From Deltaproteobacteria bacterium (lineage in GTDB: Bacteria; Desulfobacterota; JAJRXV01), in assembly GCA_024275075.1 (NCBI GenBank), contig JAJRZU010000076.1, forward strand, positions 1 to 43,890: a stretch of 43,890 bases of DNA, given 5' to 3'. Position numbers and translations under genes: made by a program. Within the stretch, counting starts at the first letter, position 1. The number at the start of each line of letters is the position of its first letter. Positions 6,940-14,518 of the stretch are shown here, in pieces. A model generated the notes under the pieces. The model saw only the letters and a list, made by a program, of their open reading frames with translations. It did no database searches and had not been told where the DNA came from.

Positions 6940-8037
6940 ATGAAAGATAAAAATGTTATAAGAAAAGTGAGTGAGTATTATTCTCACTATATCAGGAAGG
7001 ACAAGTTCTTTTGGCTATTTAGTGTCTCATTTATAACCCTTTTGCTGATAATTCTCATCCCACCGATTTTAGGGTCGGCGTTTAGGAACTTAAGGGTAGG
7101 GGATAAGATAACTCCCTTTACATTAAATGATTTAGACGGCAATGAGGTGAATATTGAAGATTATAAAGGGAAATTGTTAATATTTAACTTCTTCCAGATT
7201 GACCAGGAAAAGTCTCAAAAAGCGTTAAAAGCTCTTGTCGGGATGTACAAAGAGTTTAAAGAGAAAGATGTGCAGTTTATCGCTGTCACTTCCCAGGTCG
7301 ATCAGATAGAGGCGGTAAAAAAGTTCAAAGATGAAAATGGAGTTGATTTCCCCATATTAATTGATGGGGAGAAAACTGTTTACCAAAGCTTTGGTATCTT
7401 TGTTATGCCGGTCACTACCTTAATTGACAAGGAATTTAAGATCGAATATGAATATTCCTCTTTTATGATGGGGTTTGAAAACGAAGTCGGCGGCAGGTTA
7501 AAAGTCGCGCTTGGTGAGATGACGCAGGAGGAGTATGAAAAAAGTACAAAGCAGACTGTGATCGCTGAACGCTCCTCCGAAGAAAAATCCGCCGTTAAGA
7601 AGCTTGGACAGGCTGAGCTATTGATAGCGCGCGGGCGGCCTGATGAAGCCTTGAAATTATTAGAAGAAGTCGTCACATTAGACTCTACTATCGCGAAAGC
7701 TCATGTGTTATTAGGTGACGCTTTATTAAAGAAAGGTAAGTTTGAAGAAGCGACAACTGAGTATAATAAAGTAAAAGAGATGGTCAAAAAAATGTCGCCT
7801 ATGGCAAAAGCGGCTGATGTAGGGCTCGGTGCGGTACTCGCTTTGACCGGTGAGCTTGATAAAGCGCAAAAAATATTAAGTATGTCCGCGATGATAAACC
7901 CGAACCCGATATCTGCGGCAAAAGCATACTATTGGCTGGGGTACATCGCTGAGCAAAAAGGTGATCTAAAAAGCGCCGTAAAGCATTATAAAAAAGCTGT
8001 TGAAAAATTATTATCAAAAGCGAAAAGGGGTCGTTAA
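6940..8037 (+). CDS. Membrane-anchored thioredoxin-fold protein with TPRs, no cysteine
   Basis: A 365-residue protein with one N-terminal membrane anchor (about 23-46). A redoxin/TlpA-type domain follows (about 50-190) and a tetratricopeptide-like helical domain fills the C-terminal third. The TlpA-family signature DLDGNEVNIEDYKGK is present, as is the later VMPVTT cis-proline segment. The position that normally reads CxxC carries Ile87-Asp-Gln-Glu90. No cysteine occurs anywhere in the protein. It therefore cannot do thiol-disulfide chemistry and is more likely a scaffold or docking factor in the periplasm. It is a paralogue of the product at 8782-9960. It lies 25 bases after the 15-haem cytochrome and may assist cytochrome assembly or complex formation; that role is inferred. 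Confidence 0.8.
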   Translation: MKDKNVIRKVSEYYSHYIRKDKFFWLFSVSFITLLLIILIPPILGSAFRNLRVGDKITPFTLNDLDGNEVNIEDYKGKLLIFNFFQIDQEKSQKALKALVGMYKEFKEKDVQFIAVTSQVDQIEAVKKFKDENGVDFPILIDGEKTVYQSFGIFVMPVTTLIDKEFKIEYEYSSFMMGFENEVGGRLKVALGEMTQEEYEKSTKQTVIAERSSEEKSAVKKLGQAELLIARGRPDEALKLLEEVVTLDSTIAKAHVLLGDALLKKGKFEEATTEYNKVKEMVKKMSPMAKAADVGLGAVLALTGELDKAQKILSMSAMINPNPISAAKAYYWLGYIAEQKGDLKSAVKHYKKAVEKLLSKAKRGR

Positions 8038-8075
8038 GACCCTGAAAAAGAAAGTGTTTCAGGAGGTTTGCGTTA

Positions 8076-8750
8076 GTGTTTAAAAGGAGTGTGAAGGGAG
8101 TTTTCACTATAGTTTTTGTTTTTGCAATGGTCTCTTTCGCAAAAGCAGGTAATATTTCAGTTATCGCGCCTTTAGATGGCGTGGGTGTCAATTCAAATGA
8201 TATCGTTATAATCGGCAAGGCGGGACAGAGCATAAAAGAGTTGCAGATAAAAGGTACCGCGAAGGATAATCTGAAAGTGAAGGTAAATAACGGGGGGTTC
8301 TTTGCTAAAGTCAAATTACCAGACAGTGATAATACGATAAATTTATCCGCCACTGACGGCTCCTCCCTTGACCTGCATATTAAAGTCAGCAAGACCGGTG
8401 GCTTTAATTATCATCCTGATATGGATGAAGCGTTAGATTGTGCGTCTACTTGCCATACTGATGTAGAAAAGAACGGGTATGCTGTAAAATCATCGGCGGG
8501 GATATGCTATGAGTGCCATGATGTCAATAATGACAAGGCTTATGTGCATGGTCCTGTCAATATGGGCATTTGTACTGTATGTCACAGGCCGCACGGGTCT
8601 GATGCCCAGATGTTTCTTGTGACAGATAAAAAGATTTTATGTAATGGATGTCATGATTCTCTGATGTCATCGCATCCTGATACAACAAGTAAGCTTTGTA
8701 TCGATTGTCATGACCCGCACAGCTCTGATAAAGAGTTTCATATTAAATAG
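8076..8750 (+). CDS. Periplasmic five-haem cytochrome c with N-terminal Ig-like domain
   Basis: The 224-residue protein starts at GTG, chosen because AGGAGG lies 9 bases upstream. A signal peptide ends near residue 24. Residues 27-105 look like a bacterial Ig-like/Big domain (ISVIAPLDGVGVNSNDIVIIGKA). The C-terminal half has five haem motifs: CX3CH at 122-127, then CxxCH at 144, 166, 189 and 208. The spacing again follows the doubled-CXXCH pattern (VHGPV, CHDPHSSD) of the larger cytochrome upstream. It is probably a smaller partner in the same electron chain, with the Ig-like domain giving protein or surface contact. Confidence 0.88.
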   Translation: MFKRSVKGVFTIVFVFAMVSFAKAGNISVIAPLDGVGVNSNDIVIIGKAGQSIKELQIKGTAKDNLKVKVNNGGFFAKVKLPDSDNTINLSATDGSSLDLHIKVSKTGGFNYHPDMDEALDCASTCHTDVEKNGYAVKSSAGICYECHDVNNDKAYVHGPVNMGICTVCHRPHGSDAQMFLVTDKKILCNGCHDSLMSSHPDTTSKLCIDCHDPHSSDKEFHIK

Positions 8751-8781
8751 TTGTAATAATCCTTAATTGGAAGGGGTTGTT

Positions 8782-9960
8782 ATGAAAAAGAAATGGCTGT
8801 TTCACTTTAGTTTAGTAACGTTAATTAGTGTGATCTTATTGACGCAGGTTTCCGTCGCGGCATTTAAGAATGTCTCCGTGGGGGCAACAGCACCTAATAT
8901 AACGTTAAAGGATTTAGACGGTAATGATGTCTCCTTAGAGGATATTTATAAAAACAATGAGCTTACATTGCTCATCTTCTGGGCGGTATGTAGCCCGAGG
9001 TCGATAGAGCAGTTAAAAGACTATCAAAAGTTCTATGACCTGTACAAGGAGAAGAGTGTCCGGATTCTTGCCGTAAATGTCGAAAGTGAGGATATCACTG
9101 AAGAGGATGTCGCTAAGATCAAGTCGATCATTGATGAAAACGGTATAAAGTTCACTGTCGTCATGGATGAAGGGCTGGCCGCTTTTCGTAATTATGGTGT
9201 AGTTGCCATACCTTCTTCTGCAATTATCAAAAAAGATGGAGAGATCGTCAAGGATTACGCGAGCTATGCAACTTTCGCCTATCTGGATATCTTAGATAAT
9301 ATTGAATATGAGTTAGGGATCAAAGAGAGACCGAAGGAAGTCGAGATCGCCGAAGCGGCAAAGCGGTACAAGCCTGTCAAAGCGTCTCTTCTGCACTACG
9401 GCCTTGGTAAGAAGCTTATTCAAAGAGGTATGGCTGATAAAGCGATACGGGAATTCAAGAAGGCCTCTGATATTGACGGCAAATTTGACCAGCCGCACGT
9501 TTTATTAGCCGAAGTGTACTATGAAAAGTCGTTAAAGCAAAAGAGTAAAACGAAGAAGGAACAGTATTTGAAAGATGCTAAAGATGAATACTTGAAGGCG
9601 CTTGAAATAAATGCTGAGAACCTGCCAGCTCTATCCGGGCTTGCGCTGGTCTTGATACAGGAACAAAACGAGAAGGAAGCTGAAGAGAGCATTGAGAAAG
9701 CGCTCGGGCTTGAGCCTAACTTCACGCCGGCACTGGCGGCGAAAGGCGTTCTGTTTAAGAATAAAGGTGATAAAGAAAACGCCATCGAGAATTTTAAAAA
9801 GGCGCTGGAGCTAAACCCGAATCAACCGTTGGTGCATTATCAGATGGCTATGACATATAAAGATGCCGGTGATAATGAGCAGTCCGTGGCAAGTCTCAAA
9901 GAGGCTTTCAGGATATTGATCAAGCAGGTTTCATTGGCCAAATTGCAAGAGCACAAATAA
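8782..9960 (+). CDS. Periplasmic thioredoxin-fold/TPR protein with degenerate CxxC (CSPR)
   Basis: ATG 8782 was chosen over a TTG five codons earlier because GGAAGGGG lies at the right distance only for the ATG, giving 392 residues. A signal peptide or anchor covers about residues 5-27. The TlpA/redoxin domain (28-175) has LLIFWAVCSPR, where the resolving Cys of CxxC is replaced by Arg73. Cys70 is the only cysteine in the protein. Several TPR repeats follow to the C-terminus (for example ALELNPNQPLVHYQMAMTYKDAGD). A lone Cys could form a mixed disulfide or bind a ligand but could not cycle as an oxidoreductase. The gene is immediately upstream of the UGA-containing mini-gene, whose UxxC motif could supply the missing redox pair; this link is inferred. 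Confidence 0.85.
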   Translation: MKKKWLFHFSLVTLISVILLTQVSVAAFKNVSVGATAPNITLKDLDGNDVSLEDIYKNNELTLLIFWAVCSPRSIEQLKDYQKFYDLYKEKSVRILAVNVESEDITEEDVAKIKSIIDENGIKFTVVMDEGLAAFRNYGVVAIPSSAIIKKDGEIVKDYASYATFAYLDILDNIEYELGIKERPKEVEIAEAAKRYKPVKASLLHYGLGKKLIQRGMADKAIREFKKASDIDGKFDQPHVLLAEVYYEKSLKQKSKTKKEQYLKDAKDEYLKALEINAENLPALSGLALVLIQEQNEKEAEESIEKALGLEPNFTPALAAKGVLFKNKGDKENAIENFKKALELNPNQPLVHYQMAMTYKDAGDNEQSVASLKEAFRILIKQVSLAKLQEHK

Positions 9961-10013
9961 GACGGACAGAATTTGTTTGCGGTTCTTGCTTGATTACTTT
10001 TTAGGTGAAATAC

Positions 10014-10154
10014 ATGAGTATCCGAAAACTCCTGACTTTCATAGTGTTTTTTGCATTTATAGCTATACTGTGGTACGGCGTCAGTAAAGGTGAGTTTGCC
10101 GAATCGGTTTTTAACGGTAACTTATTGTGACTTTCATGTATCGGGGTCGGGTAA
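10014..10154 (+). CDS. Probable selenoprotein: 46-residue membrane protein with C-terminal UxxC (CD1871A-like)
   Basis: An ATG at 10014 with AGGTGA 5 bases upstream opens a frame of 38 codons, meets TGA at 10128-10130 and continues eight more codons to TAA at 10152. Read with selenocysteine at residue 39, the product has one membrane helix (about 5-24) and ends ULSCIGVG. From memory, the CD1871A family of ~45-residue proteins ends in CxxCIGxG and sits beside thioredoxin-like and 4Fe-4S membrane proteins. This is exactly the context here: the neighbours are a TlpA-like protein and a polyferredoxin. The UGA replaces the first Cys of that motif. A hairpin with a G-rich loop begins at the distance seen in E. 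coli fdhF. Without Sec insertion the product would stop before the conserved tail. selA, selB and selC are not in the window. Confidence 0.72.
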
Positions 10155-10158
10155 CTCC
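10143..10158 (+). promoter_or_regulatory. Candidate bacterial SECIS hairpin
   Basis: GGGGT (10143-10147) pairs with ACTCC (10154-10158), including one G-U pair, around a six-base loop CGGGTA. The loop starts 17 bases after the UGA, matching the spacing of the fdhF SECIS in E. coli, and is G-rich with a GU step. The stem is short and the loop overlaps the final TAA, so the call rests on position plus the conserved peptide downstream of the UGA. Confidence 0.5.
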
Positions 10159-10201
10159 TGGGAATTACGCTTAAATTTTTTATTCCGAATAAGGAGAGCT
10201 G

Positions 10202-11512
10202 TTGTTTTCTTTTAGTATATTTGGTTTCTTAATAATTAGCGCTATATCTCTTTCTATAATTTATAAAATTAATAAAAGGGCAGCTGTTTACGCTCTTGTG
10301 CTTGTTATTGCCTATTTAGTTCTACACTTCTATTTCTTGAGTAATATCGATAGCTTTTCAACTCAAAGCATTACTAATGTATTAAATGCATTATACTATA
10401 CTGCTGCGTTCTCAACCACCTTGCTTTTTATATTACTTCTCACTTTAATCGCAAAATTCAGCACCCTGGCTTCGGGCGTGACCGGTATTTTTGTAACCAT
10501 TTTCTTCGCTTTTGCTGGTATCATATTCTTTGACCTGTTAGGTAACAGTATCTCTGTTTTTAACATAGTGCTCATCAACAAAAACATCTTCTACATGATA
10601 ATCATACTATGGCTCATAATAGACATATACATGATATCATTAAGCATTGACCACAACAGGAGGCTTTACCAGTTATCTTCGCTTCTGATTATGGACTCGG
10701 CGATAAAAGGGTTTCTCACTGCGTCTATTTATCAAGGGACATCGAAAGGTTTTTGCGTACCGGTGCTAAACTGCTATGCCTGCCCGTCGGCTATATTCGC
10801 GTGCCCCATCGGGACTATTCAGCACTTTATGGTGATCGGCGGCAGACCAGAGGACTCAAAGATGTTCTTCGCGAACCTCCCGTACTACCCGATAGGGCTT
10901 TTAGGTGTGACTGCCGCCGCTGTCGGAAGGATGTGTTGCGGCTACCTTTGCCCATTCGGCTTTACACAGGACTTATTGTACAAGTTGAAAGTCCATAAAG
11001 TACGGGTGCCAAAGATTCTGCGTCACTTTAAATATCTCACGCTCATCGTGCTGGTATTTATATTACCAATGATGCTTGGAGAGAACTGGTTCTCGAAATT
11101 ATGCCCGATGGGAACGTTGATAGGCGGGATACCATGGGTGACGATAAACGTTGACATAAGGGGCATGGTAAAAGCTATCTTCTGGATTAAACTCGCTATT
11201 TTGATGACTTATGTAACCTTCTCCACCATCTCCAAAAGACCTTTTTGCCAGACCTCTTGTCCCTTAGGGGCTATCTATTCTTTGTTTAACAGGGTGAGCT
11301 TCTTTAAGTTGACCTGGGACAGCAGGACATGTACCCATTGCAATAAGTGTGAGGATATCTGCCCGATGGACATAAAGGTCTATGAAGAGCCAAACGCCGT
11401 TGACTGCATTCGCTGCCTTGACTGCGTGAGGTGCCCAAGTGTTTCGTTGACTCATCCATTCAGCGCCTTAGAGAAAGAGGAAGAGGATATTTTATTAAGT
11501 TATAAAATATAA
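10202..11512 (+). CDS. Membrane polyferredoxin (NapH/NosR/CcoG-like 4Fe-4S protein)
   Basis: A TTG start follows AAGGAGAG closely and gives 436 residues. The N-terminal 160 residues are a set of membrane helices without Cys. The second half carries the Cys motifs of the NapH/NosR family: NCYACPSAIFACPIG, CGYLCPFG, CQTSCPLG, then two classical 4Fe-4S motifs, CTHCNKCEDICP and CIRCLDCVRCP, on the cytoplasmic side. Such proteins pass electrons across or along the membrane to periplasmic acceptors. It follows the mini-selenoprotein by 47 bases. Together with the cytochromes it could form a quinone- or ferredoxin-to-haem conduit. The exact reductase is not identifiable. Confidence 0.88.
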   Translation: MFSFSIFGFLIISAISLSIIYKINKRAAVYALVLVIAYLVLHFYFLSNIDSFSTQSITNVLNALYYTAAFSTTLLFILLLTLIAKFSTLASGVTGIFVTIFFAFAGIIFFDLLGNSISVFNIVLINKNIFYMIIILWLIIDIYMISLSIDHNRRLYQLSSLLIMDSAIKGFLTASIYQGTSKGFCVPVLNCYACPSAIFACPIGTIQHFMVIGGRPEDSKMFFANLPYYPIGLLGVTAAAVGRMCCGYLCPFGFTQDLLYKLKVHKVRVPKILRHFKYLTLIVLVFILPMMLGENWFSKLCPMGTLIGGIPWVTINVDIRGMVKAIFWIKLAILMTYVTFSTISKRPFCQTSCPLGAIYSLFNRVSFFKLTWDSRTCTHCNKCEDICPMDIKVYEEPNAVDCIRCLDCVRCPSVSLTHPFSALEKEEEDILLSYKI

Positions 11513-11545
11513 ATTTCCGCTCCATAGCGCTTTCACTGTATGAAC

Positions 11546-11569
11546 TTCCCCGCAGTAAGCTGCGGGGAA
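11546..11569. terminator. Perfect GC-rich hairpin after the polyferredoxin gene
   Basis: TTCCCCGCAG and CTGCGGGGAA form a ten-base perfect stem around TAAG. It lies 34 bases after the polyferredoxin stop. No T-run follows, so it could be a processing or attenuation site rather than a strict terminator. It separates the electron-transfer genes from the regulatory pair. Confidence 0.5.
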
Positions 11570-11621
11570 TCAACCCCGCACATAAAAGCAGGCGAGCCTG
11601 TTGAAACAATAAGGTAATAAT

Positions 11622-13130
11622 ATGTTCTTTAAGTCACTTTACATTAAGATAAATCTGACGATATTGATAGTTTTTATTGTCGTTATCTCTTTTTTCGCGG
11701 CATCGATGCAAAAAAGGTTAGAAGAAGACGCGACTAATCTGACGAAGAATCAGGCGAAATACTTAACCGCGATGCTTAAACGGAATATCATGGTGGATAT
11801 GCTCGGCTTTTGCGAAAGGGGTGTCCAGAATATCGTCGAGCGTACCGGTGAGATACCAAGCGTGGAGGTCGTCAGGATATTTGATAATGAAGGGATTATC
11901 AAGTACTCTGTCAACCCGAAGGAGATCGGTAAAAGCTTAAGAAAGCTTGATGCCAAGGCTTCTGAAGTAGCAAGGGAGAGCGGTGAAGAACGGTATGCCC
12001 CGTTTGAGGATGAGGAGACTGTCTACAGGTCATTTTGTATTATTGAGGATATAGATAATCAGAAGGAGTGTCAGGAGTGTCATGGCACAGAATCTGAAGT
12101 TATCGCCACGATCAATTTATGTATGACGATGGAAGTGGCCGAGCAGCATATAGCGAGGAACCAGAAGATAAACTTGTATAATACGATAGTTACTATCGTA
12201 ATTGTGACGCTTGTATTAAGTATACTCCTCTCTTTGCTGGTCAACCGGCCGATAAAAAAGCTCCTTAAGACGATGACAGATGCAGAAAAAGGTAACTTGC
12301 ACGCAAGAGTGAAAGTTACGACAAGCGATGAGTTAGGGATACTCGCCAACCAGTTCAATTCCATGTTGACGAAGCTTGAGAAGGCAGACAAAGATATTAA
12401 GAAATACCACCAGGAGCAGATGCTGCGGGTGGACAGGTTAGCTACTGTCGGGGAGATGGCGGCTGGTATCGCGCATGAGATAAAGAACCCATTGGCCGGT
12501 CTCGCGGGCGCAACACAGATATTGTCAAAGGAATTCCCCGCGGATGATCAACGAAGAGGGATAACCGAAGAGATGTTAAAGTTGATTAATAGGCTTGACA
12601 AGATCATCAAAGATTTGTTAACCTTCTCCCGCAAGACAGAGCCGGAACTTATCGTGAGCAGTATTAATGAAGAGATAGAGAAGGTGCTGTTTTTCGTTAC
12701 AAAACAGGCGGAGAAAAGCAATATTGTAATAAACAAAGAGCTAAATGAGGAGATTCCAAGGATATTGATGGACCCTGACAGGATCCAGCAGGTATTTTTG
12801 AACATCGTGCTGAACGCGTTGCAGGCGATGACGCATGGCGGTACGTTACATATCAGCACCAATATGGAGATAGTCGAGGTTGAATCTGACGATATACTTA
12901 TTCCAGGGGTCTATGTAGTCTCTTCATTCAAGGATTCAGGGGTCGGGATACCTGAGGATATATTACAAAGGATATTCAAGCCTTTGTTCACTACGAAGAA
13001 TCAGGGTACTGGCTTGGGGCTGTCGATCTCGCAAAAGATAATCGAGGAGCATAGAGGTAAGATTATCGTTGAAAGTAAAGAGGATATCGGCACTATATTT
13101 AAGGTATATCTGCCTAAGCGGTACTCATAA
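11622..13130 (+). CDS. Sensor histidine kinase with periplasmic c-haem motif
   Basis: The 502-residue protein has TM1 at about 7-28, a periplasmic domain to about residue 183, TM2 at about 186-207, HAMP, a HisKA domain with AHEIKNPL (phospho-acceptor His near 284) and a HATPase domain (N-box [18 protein letters not shown]). The periplasmic domain carries one haem-attachment motif, CQECH (150-154), just before TM2. Kinases of this type can sense redox state or a diatomic gas through covalent haem. Its stop is two bases from the start of the NtrC-type regulator, so the two form a pair. Their position behind the cytochrome cluster suggests control of that cluster, but the target is inferred. Confidence 0.92.
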   Translation: MFFKSLYIKINLTILIVFIVVISFFAASMQKRLEEDATNLTKNQAKYLTAMLKRNIMVDMLGFCERGVQNIVERTGEIPSVEVVRIFDNEGIIKYSVNPKEIGKSLRKLDAKASEVARESGEERYAPFEDEETVYRSFCIIEDIDNQKECQECHGTESEVIATINLCMTMEVAEQHIARNQKINLYNTIVTIVIVTLVLSILLSLLVNRPIKKLLKTMTDAEKGNLHARVKVTTSDELGILANQFNSMLTKLEKADKDIKKYHQEQMLRVDRLATVGEMAAGIAHEIKNPLAGLAGATQILSKEFPADDQRRGITEEMLKLINRLDKIIKDLLTFSRKTEPELIVSSINEEIEKVLFFVTKQAEKSNIVINKELNEEIPRILMDPDRIQQVFLNIVLNALQAMTHGGTLHISTNMEIVEVESDDILIPGVYVVSSFKDSGVGIPEDILQRIFKPLFTTKNQGTGLGLSISQKIIEEHRGKIIVESKEDIGTIFKVYLPKRYS

Positions 13131-13132
13131 AG

Positions 13133-14518
13133 ATGGGGTTATATATGCATACAGAGAAGATATTAGTTGTTGATGATGAATATTTAATACGGTGGTCGCT
13201 TCAGCAGAACCTTACTGAAGAGAACTACGAGGTCGATGTCGCCGAATCCGGCGAGGAGGCTCTTGTCAAAGTCAAGGGTAAGAACCAGCCGGACCTTGTC
13301 CTTTTGGATGTTCACCTGCCGAAGATGAACGGCCTTGAGGTTTTAGAGGAGATAAAAAAATATGACAGTAGCATTGATGTAATAATGATAACTGCCGCAA
13401 GCGATGTAAATACGGCGGTCACCGCCATGAAAAAGGGTGCGTATCATTACATAAGCAAACCATTTAACCTTGATGAAGTGAAACTGACTGTCAACAAGTC
13501 ATTAGAAAAGCTCAGATTAGAAAGAGAGCTAAAGTATATTCATAACCAGAAAACAAAGCAGTTCGGTTTTCACAGGATAATCGGTGAGAGCAGCGCGACA
13601 AAGGATATAATAGGAATCGCGAAGAAGATAATATTGAGTGATTCTACTACCATACTGCTCCAGGGGGAGTCGGGCACCGGTAAGGATCTGCTCGCGCAGG
13701 CGATACATTATGAGAGCAGAAGGCGTGATAAGCCATTCATGCCGATTAACTGTACGGCGCTGCCCTCTGAGCTGCTTGAGAGCGAGCTGATGGGGCACGA
13801 GCGCGGATCGTTCACTGATGCGAAGGGGCTGAAAAAGGGGCTGTTTGAGCTCGCTGACGGCGGTACGATATTCCTTGACGAGATCGGTGATATGAAGCTT
13901 GAGCTACAGGCAAAGCTGCTACGGTTCTTAGAGGACAGGAAATTCAAGCGGATCGGCGGCACCAGGGATATAGAAGTCAATGTCAGAATAATAGCTTCAT
14001 CGAATAAAGACCTTATTCAGGCGATGAAGGAGAAAACTTTTCGGGAAGACCTTTATTACCGGCTGAGTGTCATACCGATCAAACTGCCGTCGCTCAGAGA
14101 AAGAACCGGAGATGTAACGATGCTTGCGAACTTCTTCTTACGCATGTTCTCAAAAGAGTTTAACAGAAAGGTCAAAGGTTTCACGAAGGCTTCTATTGAA
14201 GAGATGAAATCATATCATTGGCCGGGTAATATCAGAGAGTTAAAGAACGTTGTCGAAAGGGCGATCATCCTTGACCTGAATGAAAACGTTACTGTGCAGT
14301 GCAGGCCGTGTAAAGGGATGGATTCATCGTCGGATACTGGTGATGATGGCATTGACATTACTATACCACCTGAAGGTATATCGATCGAGGAAGTGGAGCG
14401 CAAACTCATAAAGCAGGCGCTGGGTATGGCGAACCAGAACCAGACGAAAGCCGCGAAGCTCCTTCACCTGACGCGCGACACCCTGCGATACCGGATGAAG
14501 AAATTTGGATACCTATGA
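13133..14518 (+). CDS. NtrC-family sigma-54-dependent response regulator
   Basis: The 461-residue product has a receiver domain (about 8-120, phospho-acceptor in LVLLDVHLPKMNG), an AAA+ domain (Walker A GESGTGKD, Walker B GTIFLDEIGD) and a Fis-type HTH at the C-terminus (NQTKAAKLLHLTRDTLRYRM). The sigma-54 contact loop reads GSFTDA instead of GAFTGA. An internal ATG at 13145 is a plausible alternative start, because the receiver normally begins directly with ILVVDDE. It pairs with the haem-motif kinase just upstream and overlaps der by four bases (ATGA). A sigma-54 promoter exists in this window before fliK, but no direct link between the two is shown. Confidence 0.95.
   Translation: MGLYMHTEKILVVDDEYLIRWSLQQNLTEENYEVDVAESGEEALVKVKGKNQPDLVLLDVHLPKMNGLEVLEEIKKYDSSIDVIMITAASDVNTAVTAMKKGAYHYISKPFNLDEVKLTVNKSLEKLRLERELKYIHNQKTKQFGFHRIIGESSATKDIIGIAKKIILSDSTTILLQGESGTGKDLLAQAIHYESRRRDKPFMPINCTALPSELLESELMGHERGSFTDAKGLKKGLFELADGGTIFLDEIGDMKLELQAKLLRFLEDRKFKRIGGTRDIEVNVRIIASSNKDLIQAMKEKTFREDLYYRLSVIPIKLPSLRERTGDVTMLANFFLRMFSKEFNRKVKGFTKASIEEMKSYHWPGNIRELKNVVERAIILDLNENVTVQCRPCKGMDSSSDTGDDGIDITIPPEGISIEEVERKLIKQALGMANQNQTKAAKLLHLTRDTLRYRMKKFGYL

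Noticed and set aside
8767-8781. TTG start five codons upstream in the thioredoxin-like/TPR gene
   Set aside because: These codons contain the ribosome-binding site GGAAGGGG that serves ATG 8782.
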